From Methyloversatilis sp. (GTDB lineage: Bacteria > Pseudomonadota > Gammaproteobacteria > Burkholderiales > Rhodocyclaceae), in contig JAGNYW010000017.1 of assembly GCA_017984755.1 (NCBI GenBank), positions 1 to 54,758 of the forward strand: a stretch of DNA of 54,758 nt. The letters are read 5' to 3'. The translations under genes and the position numbers were made by a program. The notes below the pieces were generated by a model that had not been told where the DNA came from, searched no databases, and saw nothing but the letters and a program-made list of their open reading frames with translations. Of this stretch, positions 45,013 through 54,758 are shown piece after piece (position 1 is the stretch's first letter; every line of letters begins with the position of its first letter).

Positions 45013-45900
45013 TCAGGCGTCCATACCCAGTGCGCGGTGCATCGACGCCTTCATCTTCTGCATCGCCTTCGCCTCGATCTGGCGAATGCGCTCGGCTGAT
45101 ACGCCGTACTCTGCAGCGAGTTCGTGCAGGGTCGCGCTTTCGCCCTCCTGCGCCAGCCAGCGACGTTGAACGATGGCGCGGCTGCGATCGTCCAGCGATG
45201 CCAGCGCCGAGTGAAGTCCCTCTTCGCGAAGACGCTCGTTCTGAGCGGCTTCCATCACTTCGAGCGGTTCGGCGGCGCTGTCGGTCAGCCAGTTGATCGG
45301 AGCCATGCGGGCGCCGTCCTGATCGTCATCGTCGCGGCTGCCTTCCAGCGCAACATCCTGACCGGACAGGCGGGTTTCCATCTCGACGACTTCCTCCGGC
45401 TTCACGCCCAGCGTCTTGGCGACTTCCCTCACCTCGGCCGGGTTCAGCGTGTTGCTGCTGTGCTTGAGGCTGCGGAGGTTGAAGAAGAGCTTGCGCTGAG
45501 CCTTGGTCGTCGCAACCTTGACGAGGCGCCAGTTGCGCAGGATGTATTCGTGGATTTCGGCCTTGATCCAGTGGATCGCGAACGACACGAGGCGCACGCC
45601 GCGATCCGGGTCGAAGCGCTTCACCGCCTTCATCAGGCCGATGTTGCCTTCCTGGATGAGATCGGCATGCGGCAGCCCGTAGCCCAGGTAGCCGCGGGCA
45701 ATCGCGATCACGAGCCGCAGATGCGACATCACGAGCGCGCGTGCGGCCTCGAGATCTTCGTCGTCGCGAAAGCTGCGTGCCAGCGCCTGTTCCTGCGCTT
45801 CGGTCAGCAGCGGCACGCGATTCGCGGCCTGAATGTAACTGTCGATATTGCCGAGCGCACCGGCAATCGGCAGATGCGGAATGGTCAAAGCGTGGGTCAT
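45013..45900 (-). CDS. rpoH: RNA polymerase heat-shock sigma factor (sigma32)
   Basis: A 295-residue sigma factor. Region 2 includes [19 protein letters not shown] (~89-107) and the RpoH-specific box QRKLFFNLR (~136-144); region 4 ends with the helix-turn-helix [17 protein letters not shown] (~270-286). It directs transcription of chaperone and protease genes. A GGGAGG ribosome site precedes the ATG, and a perfect CIRCE element lies 25 bp upstream, implying HrcA repression. Confidence 0.97.
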   Translation of the reverse strand: MTHALTIPHLPIAGALGNIDSYIQAANRVPLLTEAQEQALARSFRDDEDLEAARALVMSHLRLVIAIARGYLGYGLPHADLIQEGNIGLMKAVKRFDPDRGVRLVSFAIHWIKAEIHEYILRNWRLVKVATTKAQRKLFFNLRSLKHSSNTLNPAEVREVAKTLGVKPEEVVEMETRLSGQDVALEGSRDDDDQDGARMAPINWLTDSAAEPLEVMEAAQNERLREEGLHSALASLDDRSRAIVQRRWLAQEGESATLHELAAEYGVSAERIRQIEAKAMQKMKASMHRALGMDA

Positions 45901-45925
45901 GATGTATTCCTCCCTGCCTGCAAGA

Positions 45926-45952
45926 TTAGCACTCCTCGCAATAGAGTGCTAA
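45926..45952 (-). promoter_or_regulatory. CIRCE element (HrcA operator) upstream of rpoH
   Basis: An exact consensus inverted repeat, TTAGCACTC (45926-45934), 9-nt spacer, GAGTGCTAA (45944-45952). It lies between the rpoH start codon (45900) and the start region of the divergent secreted-protein gene (46076), much nearer to rpoH. HrcA binds CIRCE and represses it in the absence of stress. Confidence 0.93.
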
Positions 45953-46075
45953 CGCTCGAAAGGGTTCATTGCGTTGCAATATGTAATGGGTCATGTCGTC
46001 GCCTGCCCGGCTTGGGGATACCTCCGGTGCCAAGCTACAATCGAACGCTGAACAATATCCGTGGTTTGACTGCCG

Positions 46076-46390
46076 ATGCGTATTTCCGCCCTGCTTCTCG
46101 TCGCGCTGATGGGGCTCTCTCCCTTCGTTTCAGCACAGCTGCGGGCGATTCCACCGGATGCTGTCAAGGCGACGATGCAGCCGCCGCAGGACGGTCTGGT
46201 CGGGATGGGCAAGCGCGTATTCAGGCTCGCGCCCGGCGCGCAGATACGCTCGACCGACAACCGCATCATGCTGCCGGTGATGATTGGCTCGGAGCAGGTC
46301 GTGCGTTACCTGCTCGACGCCAATGGCGATCTTTCCCGGGTCTGGATCCTTTCGCCGGAAGAGATCGATCTGCCCGCACCCAAACAGTAG
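46076..46390 (+). CDS. Small secreted protein (DUF2782-like)
   Basis: A 104-residue protein with a signal peptide (residues 1-20, cleavage after VSA) and a mature domain ([31 protein letters not shown]) resembling DUF2782. Proteins of this type often neighbour polA or other housekeeping genes in betaproteobacteria; function unknown. Transcribed away from rpoH and followed by miaB after 23 bp. Confidence 0.75.
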   Translation: MRISALLLVALMGLSPFVSAQLRAIPPDAVKATMQPPQDGLVGMGKRVFRLAPGAQIRSTDNRIMLPVMIGSEQVVRYLLDANGDLSRVWILSPEEIDLPAPKQ

Positions 46391-46413
46391 GACAGCAGGA
46401 AACACGCCGCCAG

Positions 46414-47759
46414 ATGAGCCGCAAGATCTACATAAAGACCTTTGGTTGCCAGATGAACGAGTACGACTCGGACAAGATGGCCGATGTACTCGGTGAGTCC
46501 GAAGGACTGACGCCTACCGACCGGCCCGAGGAGGCCGACGTGATCCTGTTCAATACCTGCTCGGTGCGCGAAAAGGCGCAGGAGAAGGTGTTTCACGACC
46601 TCGGGCGCGTCAAGCATCTGAAGAAGGAAAACCCCCGCCTGCTCATTGGCGTCGGCGGATGTGTCGCGAGTCAGGAGGGAGCTGCCATCGTCGAACGTGC
46701 GCCGTATGTCGACTTCGTGTTCGGTCCGCAGACCCTGCACCGCCTGCCCGACCTGATCGCCAGGCGGCGCGCAAGCGGGCTGCCGCAGGTCGACATCAGC
46801 TTTCCCGAAATCGAGAAGTTCGACCACATGCCCCCGGCACGGGTCGAGGGCGCGAGCGCTTTCGTGTCCATCATGGAAGGCTGTTCCAAGTACTGCACCT
46901 TCTGTGTCGTCCCTTACACGCGCGGCGAGGAGGTGTCGCGGCCGCTGGACGACGTGCTGACCGAAATCGCCACCCTGGTGGCCCGGGGCGTGAAGGAAGT
47001 GACGCTGCTTGGTCAGAACGTGAACGCCTGGCGCGCACCGATCAGCCGCGGTTCGGACGACATCGGCGACTTCGCATTCCTGCTCGAATGCGTGCATGAC
47101 CTGCCTGGCATCGAGCGCATCCGCTACACCACCTCGCATCCGCGCGAAATGACGCAGCGTGTGATCGATGCATACGCACGCCTGCCCAAGCTGGTGTCGC
47201 AACTGCATCTGCCGGTGCAGTCCGGTTCCGACCGCATCCTCGCCGCGATGAAGCGCGGCTACACCGTACTCGAATACAAGGCCGTGGTGCGTCGCCTGCG
47301 TTCCGCACGCCCCGATCTGTCGCTCAGTTCGGATTTCATCATCGGCTTCCCGGGCGAGACCGACGACGACTTCGAAAAGACGATGAAGCTGATCGACGAA
47401 CTGGGTTTCGACAACAGTTTCAGTTTCGTCTACAGCGCACGTCCCGGTACGCCGGCGGCCGACATGGCGGACGACACGCCGCCGGCGGTCAAGCAGGTAC
47501 GGCTCGCCCGGCTGCAGAAACGCATCGAAGAGCAGATGCAGGCCATCAGTCAGGCCATGGTCGGCAGCGTGCAGCGCATCCTGGTCGAAGGACCGTCGCG
47601 CAAGGATGCGACGGAACTGGCCGGTCGCACCGACAACAACCGGGTCGTCAATTTCGCGGGACCGGCGCGTCTGACCGGTCATTTCATCGACGTACGCATC
47701 GAGTCCGCGCTGCCACACAGCCTGCGCGGAACCGTGGTCACGCGCGAGGCCGTCGGCGT

Positions 47760-47763
<4 letters not shown>
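46414..47763 (+). CDS. miaB: tRNA-2-methylthio-N6-dimethylallyladenosine synthase
   Basis: A 449-residue radical-SAM methylthiotransferase. The N-terminal MTTase domain has [11 protein letters not shown] with its cluster-binding Cys (C12) and further Cys in FNTCSVRE and GGCVA; the radical SAM motif is CSKYCTFC (~157-164); a TRAM domain ends the protein. It adds a methylthio group to A37 of tRNAs reading UNN codons. The start at 46414 is set by the family N-terminus; the open frame far upstream is a shadow of rpoH. Confidence 0.96.
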
Positions 47764-48742
<979 letters not shown>

Positions 48743-48743
<1 letters not shown>

Positions 48744-49210
48744 TGCGGCTGAATCTGTCGGTGCAGTATGCGGTGGCGCGCGAGATGTGCCCCGTTCGTG
48801 CAGAGGTGCTGCGCTGGGTACGTGCTGCGCTGGATCCAGACGTGATCGATCGTGCCGACATCACCGTGCGTTTTGTCGGCAGCGACGAGGCGCGCGCACT
48901 CAACACCGAATACCGGGGCAGGGATTACGCGACCAATGTACTGTCCTTTCCTTACGGACAGGGAGCGCATCTGACCGGCGATCTGGTGGTCTGCCAGTCC
49001 GTCCTCGCGCTTGAAGCGCAGGCCCAGCAGAAGTCGTTCGCGGATCACGCGGCACACCTCATCGTGCATGGCGTGCTGCACCTGCAGGGCTGGGACCATG
49101 AAACGTCGGATGCCGACGCTGATGCCATGGAGGCAGAGGAGTGCGTGATTCTCGCGGCACTGGGTGTTGCCGATCCCTACGCAGACCAGGCTGTAAGCAC
49201 TTACGAGTGA
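48743..49210 (+). CDS. ybeY: Endoribonuclease YbeY (rRNA maturation)
   Basis: A 155-residue metal-dependent RNase with the zinc motif HxxxHxxxxxH in [15 protein letters not shown] (~108-122). It acts in 16S rRNA 3' maturation and ribosome quality control. Its ATG shares a nucleotide with the phoH stop. The N-terminal half contains [18 protein letters not shown] (in part) typical of the family. Confidence 0.95.
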
Positions 49211-49321
49211 CCGATGCCGCGTCTCCGGAAGCTTGCAGCGTGATCGTGCCGCAGCATCGGGATTCGAAACACGCTCGCTTGCCGGGTTACACTTCGGGCT
49301 TGTTCGTTTCCTGCACTTCGC

Positions 49322-50185
49322 ATGGACAGTAGTTCCTCTGCCCCGCAACGCCCCGGATTCCTCGAACGCTTGTCCCACCTTCTGATGCGCGAGCCGGAAG
49401 ATCGGGAACAGCTGCTGGTGTTGCTCCACTCCGCTTTCGAACGCAATCTGCTCGATGCGGATGCCCTTTCGATCATCGAAGGCGCGCTTCAGGTGTCCGA
49501 CATGCCGGTGCGCGACGTGATGATTCCGCGCGCCCAGATGGATTGTGTCGACGTAGAGGACCCGCTCGACAAGATCGTAGAGACTGCGCTGCGCACCGCG
49601 CATTCGCGTTTTCCCGTCATCGGCGACAACCGTGACGACATCATCGGCATCCTGCTCGCAAAGGACCTGCTGCGACTGGTGTCCGGCCACGACGACAGCC
49701 TGCGCGACATGCTGCGCCCGGCGGTCTTCATTCCCGAATCGAAGCGGCTGAATGTGCTGCTGCGCGAGTTCCGGGCCAGCCGGAATCACATGGCGATCGT
49801 GGTTGACGAGTATGGCGGGGTCGCCGGGCTGGTCACCATCGAGGATGTGCTTGAGCAGATCGTCGGCGACATCGAGGACGAATATGACTTCGATGAGTCC
49901 GCCGACAATATCCGCCTCGATCAGGCGGGGCGATACCGCGTCAAGGCGGCGACCGAAATCGAGGATTTCAATACCGCGTTCGGCACCGAGTTCGATGACG
50001 ACGCCTTCGATACGGTCGGTGGTCTGGTCATTCACCAGATCGGGCGCCTTCCCAAGCGCGGAGAGGTGATACAACTCGATGGGCTGCGCTTCACTGTTCT
50101 GCGTGCCGACAGCCGGCGTGTTCACACATTGATGGTCGATCGCGTCCAGCCGGTTCTGACGAACACCGCGCCCTCCGCCGAATGA
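49322..50185 (+). CDS. corC: CorC-type CBS-domain protein with transporter-associated domain
   Basis: A 287-residue soluble protein with a pair of CBS domains (~60-190, starting VRDVMIPRAQMDCVD) and a C-terminal CorC/HlyC domain (~205-280). MAIVVDEYGGVAGLVTIEDVLEQI marks the second CBS. CorC is associated with Mg2+/Co2+ efflux and is commonly found between ybeY and lnt. It overlaps lnt by 4 nt (ATGA). Confidence 0.9.
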   Translation: MDSSSSAPQRPGFLERLSHLLMREPEDREQLLVLLHSAFERNLLDADALSIIEGALQVSDMPVRDVMIPRAQMDCVDVEDPLDKIVETALRTAHSRFPVIGDNRDDIIGILLAKDLLRLVSGHDDSLRDMLRPAVFIPESKRLNVLLREFRASRNHMAIVVDEYGGVAGLVTIEDVLEQIVGDIEDEYDFDESADNIRLDQAGRYRVKAATEIEDFNTAFGTEFDDDAFDTVGGLVIHQIGRLPKRGEVIQLDGLRFTVLRADSRRVHTLMVDRVQPVLTNTAPSAE

Positions 50186-51648
50186 AACCCGCGCTGCGGC
50201 TGGCGGCAGCCGGTGCGGCCGGTGCGTGTGCGGTCGCCGGTTTTGCACCGCTCGGCTTCTTCGCTCTGCCCATACTCGCGCTCGCCACGCTGCTCTGGCT
50301 GATCGACCGGTGCGATGCACGGTCTGCCGCGTTGACCGGTTTCATCTTCGGTCTGGGCTGGTTCCTGGCCGGCGTGTCATGGGTGCACGTCAGTCTGCAC
50401 CAGTTCGGTGGCATGCCCGCCGTGGTGTCCCTGATCGCCACTTTCCTGTTCTGCGCATACCTTGCGCTCTTCCCGGCGCTGGCCTGCGCCGCGCACAAGT
50501 CCCTGCGCTGTTCCATCGGATTGTTCGCACCCGCGTTCGCCAGTCTCTGGATCGTCGGCGAGTGGCTGCGCGGCACTCTGCTGACCGGCTTCCCCTGGCT
50601 GGCCAGCGGTTATGCGCATGCAACGCCCAGCCCGCTTGCCGGCTACGTGCCGGTGTTCGGGGTACATGGAGCCGGCTGGGTCGCCGCGTTGATCGCAGGT
50701 CTGCTGGCGGCCGCCGCACTGCGACAACTGAAGCTGCGCACGGCAGCCATCGGGCTCGTTTGCCTGCTCGCCATCGGCGCGCTGCTCGGTTCGCTGCGCT
50801 GGACCGAACCGGTCGGCCGCACCCTGACGGTAAGCCTGTTGCAGGGCAACGTCGCGCAAAGCCTGAAGTGGGTGCCCGAGCGACTGCCCGATTCGATGCA
50901 GGCCTACCTTGATCTTGCCCGTGCCTGGCCGGCGGATCTCGTCGTGCTGCCGGAAACTGCGATTCCGCTCGAGCTGGACCGGATCGACCCGGGCTGGCTG
51001 TCCGAAATGCGCCGCACCGGTCGTGACGTGCTGATGGGCGCGATCACGCTGGGTACCGACGAGTCGGGTACCCGCCGCTACTTCAACAGTGTGGTCGCAC
51101 TCGGCCGTACGGACGCGCGCTACAGCAAGTCGCACCTGGTCGCGTTCGGCGAATTCACGCCGCCGCTGTTCGCATGGACGCTGTCGCTGCTGTCCATTCC
51201 GATGGCCGACTTCGGTCGCGGTGCGGCCGTGCAGCCGCCGCTGACACTCGCAGGCGAAAGGGTGGCGGTAAACATCTGCTATGAAGATGTATTCGGCGAA
51301 GAGCTGATCGGCGCTGCCCGCGACTCGACGCTGCTGGTGAATGTGTCCAACACGGCGTGGTTCGGTGATTCGCTGGCGCAGCCACAGCACCTGCAGATTG
51401 CGCAGATCCGCGCGCTCGAACTCGGCCGGCCGATGCTGCGTGCCACCAATACCGGCATGACGGCGGCGATCGCGGCCGACGGCCGCGTCATTGCCGCGCT
51501 GCCGCCTTTCCAGCGCGCGGCGCTGCGGGTCGAGCTGTCCGGGCATGAAGGTCTGACGCCATTCATGCGCTGGAGCAATGTGCCCGTGCTGCTGGTATCG
51601 CTGCTGCTGATCGGGCTGGCGATGGTGCGGCGCAAGGCGAGCCGGTAG
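50182..51648 (+). CDS. lnt: Apolipoprotein N-acyltransferase
   Basis: A 488-residue membrane enzyme: about six N-terminal helices, a periplasmic nitrilase-like domain and a C-terminal helix (~467-483). The Glu-Lys-Cys triad is visible in LPETAIPLE (~256), [11 protein letters not shown] (~315) and NICYEDVF (~365). It adds the third acyl chain to outer membrane lipoproteins, the last step of lipoprotein maturation. Confidence 0.95.
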   Translation: MKPALRLAAAGAAGACAVAGFAPLGFFALPILALATLLWLIDRCDARSAALTGFIFGLGWFLAGVSWVHVSLHQFGGMPAVVSLIATFLFCAYLALFPALACAAHKSLRCSIGLFAPAFASLWIVGEWLRGTLLTGFPWLASGYAHATPSPLAGYVPVFGVHGAGWVAALIAGLLAAAALRQLKLRTAAIGLVCLLAIGALLGSLRWTEPVGRTLTVSLLQGNVAQSLKWVPERLPDSMQAYLDLARAWPADLVVLPETAIPLELDRIDPGWLSEMRRTGRDVLMGAITLGTDESGTRRYFNSVVALGRTDARYSKSHLVAFGEFTPPLFAWTLSLLSIPMADFGRGAAVQPPLTLAGERVAVNICYEDVFGEELIGAARDSTLLVNVSNTAWFGDSLAQPQHLQIAQIRALELGRPMLRATNTGMTAAIAADGRVIAALPPFQRAALRVELSGHEGLTPFMRWSNVPVLLVSLLLIGLAMVRRKASR

Positions 51649-51682
51649 AATCCGCCCTTTCCAATCCGCTTCGGCTTCATCC

Positions 51683-52633
51683 ATGTCCGCTGCACCCACA
51701 TTCCAGGAAGTGCTGCTGCGTCTGTCCCGTTTCTGGGGCGAGCAGAACTGCGCGCTGCTGCAACCGTACGACATCGAAGTCGGTGCAGGCACCTTTCATA
51801 CCGCCACCTTCCTGCGCGCCATCGGCCCCGAGCCGTGGCGTGCGGCTTACGTGCAGCCGTCGCGTCGTCCGAAGGACGGCCGCTACGGCGAAAACCCGAA
51901 CCGCCTGCAGCACTACTACCAGTTCCAGGTCGCGCTGAAGCCGTCGCCACCTGACATCCAGGAGTTGTACATCGACAGCCTCCGTGCGCTCGGTCTCGAT
52001 CCGTCGCAGCATGACATCCGTTTCGTCGAGGACGACTGGGAGTCGCCGACGCTGGGCGCCTGGGGCCTGGGCTGGGAGGTGTGGCTGGACGGCATGGAGG
52101 TGACGCAGTTCACCTACTTCCAGGAAGTGGGCTCGATCGTCTGCAAGCCGGTACTCGGTGAAATCACATACGGTGCCGAACGCCTTGCGATGTACCTGCA
52201 GGGCGTGGAGAACGTTTACGACCTGGTGTGGGCGCCGGGCATCCGCTACGGCGACGTATATCACCAGAACGAGGTCGAGCAGTCGACTTACAACTTCGAG
52301 CACTCGAATGTCGAGTGGCTGTTCCGGCAGTTCAATGACTACGAATCTGAGGCGAAGCGCCTGATCGACGCAGGGCTGCCCCTGCCCGGTTATGAAATGG
52401 TGATGAAGGCATCGCACAGCTTCAACCTGCTCGATGCGCGGGGTGCCATCTCGGTGACCGAGCGCGCTGCCTACATCGGCCGCGTGCGCGCGCTGGCGCG
52501 TCTGGTTGCACAGGCTTACTACACGTCGCGCGAACAGCGGGGTTTTCCGATGGCCGATCTCGCGAGTCCTCGCCTGCGCACGCTGCTGGGCGAAGAAGAG
52601 TGCCAGCGCATCGAAGCGCTGCGTGTCGCCTGA
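51683..52633 (+). CDS. glyQ: Glycine--tRNA ligase, alpha subunit
   Basis: A 316-residue alpha subunit of the bacterial tetrameric glycyl-tRNA synthetase, with the core [20 protein letters not shown] (~17-36), [20 protein letters not shown] (~62-81) and motif-3-like [16 protein letters not shown]. It forms aminoacyl-adenylate with the beta subunit encoded next. Confidence 0.97.
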   Translation: MSAAPTFQEVLLRLSRFWGEQNCALLQPYDIEVGAGTFHTATFLRAIGPEPWRAAYVQPSRRPKDGRYGENPNRLQHYYQFQVALKPSPPDIQELYIDSLRALGLDPSQHDIRFVEDDWESPTLGAWGLGWEVWLDGMEVTQFTYFQEVGSIVCKPVLGEITYGAERLAMYLQGVENVYDLVWAPGIRYGDVYHQNEVEQSTYNFEHSNVEWLFRQFNDYESEAKRLIDAGLPLPGYEMVMKASHSFNLLDARGAISVTERAAYIGRVRALARLVAQAYYTSREQRGFPMADLASPRLRTLLGEEECQRIEALRVA

Positions 52634-52678
52634 ACACCCGTCGATCTCCTGCCGCCGTCTGCTGCGGCTGATTCTGGA

Positions 52679-54758
52679 ATGAGTATGCACGCCACATTGC
52701 TGGTCGAATTGTTGACCGAAGAATTGCCGCCCAGGGCGCTGCCTCGTCTGGGCGAAGTATTTGCCGATGCGGTATTCAAGGCGCTCGTCGATCGCAAGCT
52801 GGTCGACGCCTCGGCGCGCATGGATCGCTATGCCAGTCCCCGTCGGCTTGCGCTGACGGTGCAGGGCGTGTCGGACCGGGCGCCTGATGCGGTGGTCGAT
52901 GAGAAGCTGATGCCGGTTGCCGTCGCGCTGGATGCGAACGGCCAGCCGACGCCTGCGCTGTTGAAGAAGCTGCAGGCCAAGGGCATTCCCGCGGATGCGC
53001 TGGCCCGATTCACGCGCCGCATGGATGGCAAGAGTGAAACGCTGTTCTTCGCCATGGCCGTAACCGGCGCCGCACTCGACGAGGTGCTGGCCGGCATCGT
53101 GCTCGATGCGCTGAAGAAGCTGCCCATCCCCAAGCTGATGCGCTGGTCCGACAGTGATCACCAGTTCGTCCGTCCGGTGCATGGGCTCGTCATGTTGCAT
53201 GGCGAACGCGTCGTTCCGGGTATGGCGTTCGGTCATGCGTCGGGGCGCTGCACGCGCGGTCACCGCTTCATGGGCGAAGGCGAGGTCACGCTGCCTGATG
53301 CCGACAGCTACGCGCGCACGCTGTACGAACGCGGCTTCGTGATGGCATCGTTCGACGCGCGTCGTGCACTCATCGTGCAGCAGCTTGCCAGTGCATGCGC
53401 AGGGCTGGGCGAGGGCGTGCGGCACGTGGATGACGCCGCGCTGGTGGATGAAGTCACCGCGCTGGTCGAACATCCGACCGTCTATGTTGCGCAGTTCGAA
53501 CCCGAGTTCCTCGCTGTACCGCAGGAGTGCCTGATTCTCACGATGAAGGCCAACCAGAAGTACTTTCCGCTGCTCGATGCGGACGGCCGCCTGCTGAACC
53601 GCTTCCTCGTCGTATCGAACATGCAGGTTGCAGATCCGTACAACATCGTGTCGGGCAACGAACGCGTCGTCCGGGCAAGGTTGTCGGACGCGCGCTTCTT
53701 CTTCGAGCAGGACAAGAAGACGCCGCTGGCCGGACGCATCACGAAGATGGAATCGGTGGTGTATCACAACCGCCTCGGCAGCCAGTTCGACCGCGTGATG
53801 CGCATCCAGCGCCTGAGCGCCGGCATCGCCGGCCAGCTCGATGCCGATGTGCTGCAGGCGGCCCGTGCCGGTCTGCTGGCAAAGGCCGATCTCGTGACGG
53901 ACATGGTGGGCGAGTTCCCCGAGCTGCAGGGCGTCATGGGGCGCTATTACGCGCAGCATGACGGTGAGTCCGATGTCGTGGCGGCCGCCGTCGAGCAGCA
54001 TTACCGGCCGCGTTTCGCCGGTGACGCGCTGCCCGAAGGCGCTGTGGCATGCGCCGTGTCGCTGGCCGACAAGATCGACGCGCTGGTCGGCTTCTTCGGC
54101 ATCGGTCAGATCCCGACCGGCGACAAGGATCCGTTCGCGCTGCGCCGAGCTGCGCTGGGCGTGCTGCGCATCCTGATGGAAACCGCGCTGCCGCTCGACC
54201 TTGCCGAACTGATTGAGGTTGCTCGCGGTGGCTTCCGTGCAGGTCAGGTGGGCGAGGGCGATGCATCGGGATTTGCGTCACAGTTGCTGGACTTCATGCA
54301 CGAGCGCCTGCGCAATCTGCTGAAGGAGACCGGCCACGACGCGCGGGTGATCGACGCCGTGCTGGCACTCAAGCCGACGCGCATCGATCGGGTGCCGGAC
54401 AAGCTCGCCGCCGTGGTGGCGTTCTCGGAGCTGGCCGAGGCACAGTCCCTGGCGGCCGCCAACAAGCGCATCGTCAACATCCTGAAGAAGGCTGATGTCG
54501 TGGGCGACATCATCGATCCGGCACTGTTCGTCGAAGCGGCCGAAGTCGAGCTGAACCATTCGCTGACGACCGCGAACATGCTGGCTTCGCAGTACACCGA
54601 TCGCGGCAATTACGCGGGTGCGCTGACAGCACTCGCCATGCTGCGTGCGCCGGTCGACCGTTTCTTCGATGACGTGATGGTCAATGCCGACGATCCGGCA
54701 GTGCGCGCCAACCGGCTCGCACTGCTCGGCCAGCTGGCTGCCGCAATGAATGCCGTGG
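52679..54758 (+). CDS. glyS: Glycine--tRNA ligase, beta subunit (cut by window end)
   Basis: An open frame from 52679 ([20 protein letters not shown]) to the last base, 693 codons without a stop, close to the full length (~690-710) of GlyS. Family patterns include [19 protein letters not shown] and [12 protein letters not shown], with a C-terminal HD-like and anticodon-binding region ([20 protein letters not shown]). Only a handful of C-terminal residues should be missing. The second ATG at 52685 is an alternative start. Confidence 0.95.
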   Translation, partial: MSMHATLLVELLTEELPPRALPRLGEVFADAVFKALVDRKLVDASARMDRYASPRRLALTVQGVSDRAPDAVVDEKLMPVAVALDANGQPTPALLKKLQAKGIPADALARFTRRMDGKSETLFFAMAVTGAALDEVLAGIVLDALKKLPIPKLMRWSDSDHQFVRPVHGLVMLHGERVVPGMAFGHASGRCTRGHRFMGEGEVTLPDADSYARTLYERGFVMASFDARRALIVQQLASACAGLGEGVRHVDDAALVDEVTALVEHPTVYVAQFEPEFLAVPQECLILTMKANQKYFPLLDADGRLLNRFLVVSNMQVADPYNIVSGNERVVRARLSDARFFFEQDKKTPLAGRITKMESVVYHNRLGSQFDRVMRIQRLSAGIAGQLDADVLQAARAGLLAKADLVTDMVGEFPELQGVMGRYYAQHDGESDVVAAAVEQHYRPRFAGDALPEGAVACAVSLADKIDALVGFFGIGQIPTGDKDPFALRRAALGVLRILMETALPLDLAELIEVARGGFRAGQVGEGDASGFASQLLDFMHERLRNLLKETGHDARVIDAVLALKPTRIDRVPDKLAAVVAFSELAEAQSLAAANKRIVNILKKADVVGDIIDPALFVEAAEVELNHSLTTANMLASQYTDRGNYAGALTALAMLRAPVDRFFDDVMVNADDPAVRANRLALLGQLAAAMNAV

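Noticed and set aside
45124-46413. Long in-frame N-terminal extension of miaB
   Set aside because: The extension is antisense to rpoH and passes through another gene; the MiaB family begins at the ATG at 46414.
51677-54001. 774-residue minus-strand open frame opposite glyQ and glyS
   Set aside because: Composition is typical of an antisense shadow (Arg, His, Gln rich) and both sense genes are well supported.

Overview
The window is a high-GC, gene-dense stretch of a chromosome from a betaproteobacterium. The order miaB-phoH-ybeY-corC-lnt-glyQ-glyS, the caa3-type oxidase cluster with its short betaproteobacterial accessory genes, zapA followed by 6S RNA, and a lone PEP-CTERM protein all point there. 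A Rhodocyclales-type genome (for example near Methyloversatilis) would fit, but that placement is an impression and was not tested. I see no phage, IS element, CRISPR array, tRNA or rRNA operon.

Layout. 1-2.5 kb: msbA and a CobC-like phosphatase on the minus strand. 2.6-3.9 kb: a small secreted protein, a ZapB-like coiled coil, zapA and 6S RNA. 4.2-10.9 kb: an acyl-CoA (oxalate-type) ligase, a complete tripartite tricarboxylate transporter (tctC, tctB, tctA), a ketopantoate-reductase-like enzyme and, behind a hairpin, a TauE/SafE permease; this reads as an uptake-and-activation unit for a small carboxylate. 11-15.1 kb: an unknown secreted protein and mgtE, divergent from an RNB-domain exoribonuclease. 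15.2-21.6 kb: a large CorA-like protein, then four envelope genes (GT39 membrane transferase, YdjC-type deacetylase, GtrA flippase-like, GT2 polyprenyl-phosphate glycosyltransferase) interrupted by a PEP-CTERM protein. The four resemble the lipid A hexosamine-modification sets of Francisella (FlmF2/NaxD/FlmK) and Bordetella (Lgm).

21.9-28 kb: a group II truncated globin overlapping an ABC exporter, msrB-msrA, an HWE-type histidine kinase overlapping an ANTAR antiterminator, dgkA and tpx. 28-34 kb (minus strand): DUF3426 zinc-ribbon protein, prmA, accC, accB, aroQ, a TlpA-type thioredoxin and an unknown 190-aa protein. The 5' end of accC is partly duplicated between accB and accC. 34-45 kb (plus strand): mpl, a DUF2244 protein, then the cytochrome c oxidase operon (ctaC, ctaD, small assembly protein, ctaG, DUF2970, ctaE) and, after a terminator, the assembly and heme genes (SURF1, an SCO-like protein, ctaA, ctaB, SCO1). 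45-54.8 kb: rpoH with an exact CIRCE operator just upstream, a small secreted protein, then miaB, phoH, ybeY, corC, lnt, glyQ and glyS, the last cut by the window end.

Most of the window is ordinary housekeeping DNA. The items most worth a second look are the candidate lipid A modification cluster with its embedded PEP-CTERM gene, the CIRCE box in front of rpoH, the partial accC duplication with hairpin-rich DNA behind it, the CorA-like protein with a roughly 450-residue unknown domain, and the globin/ABC and kinase/ANTAR overlaps.
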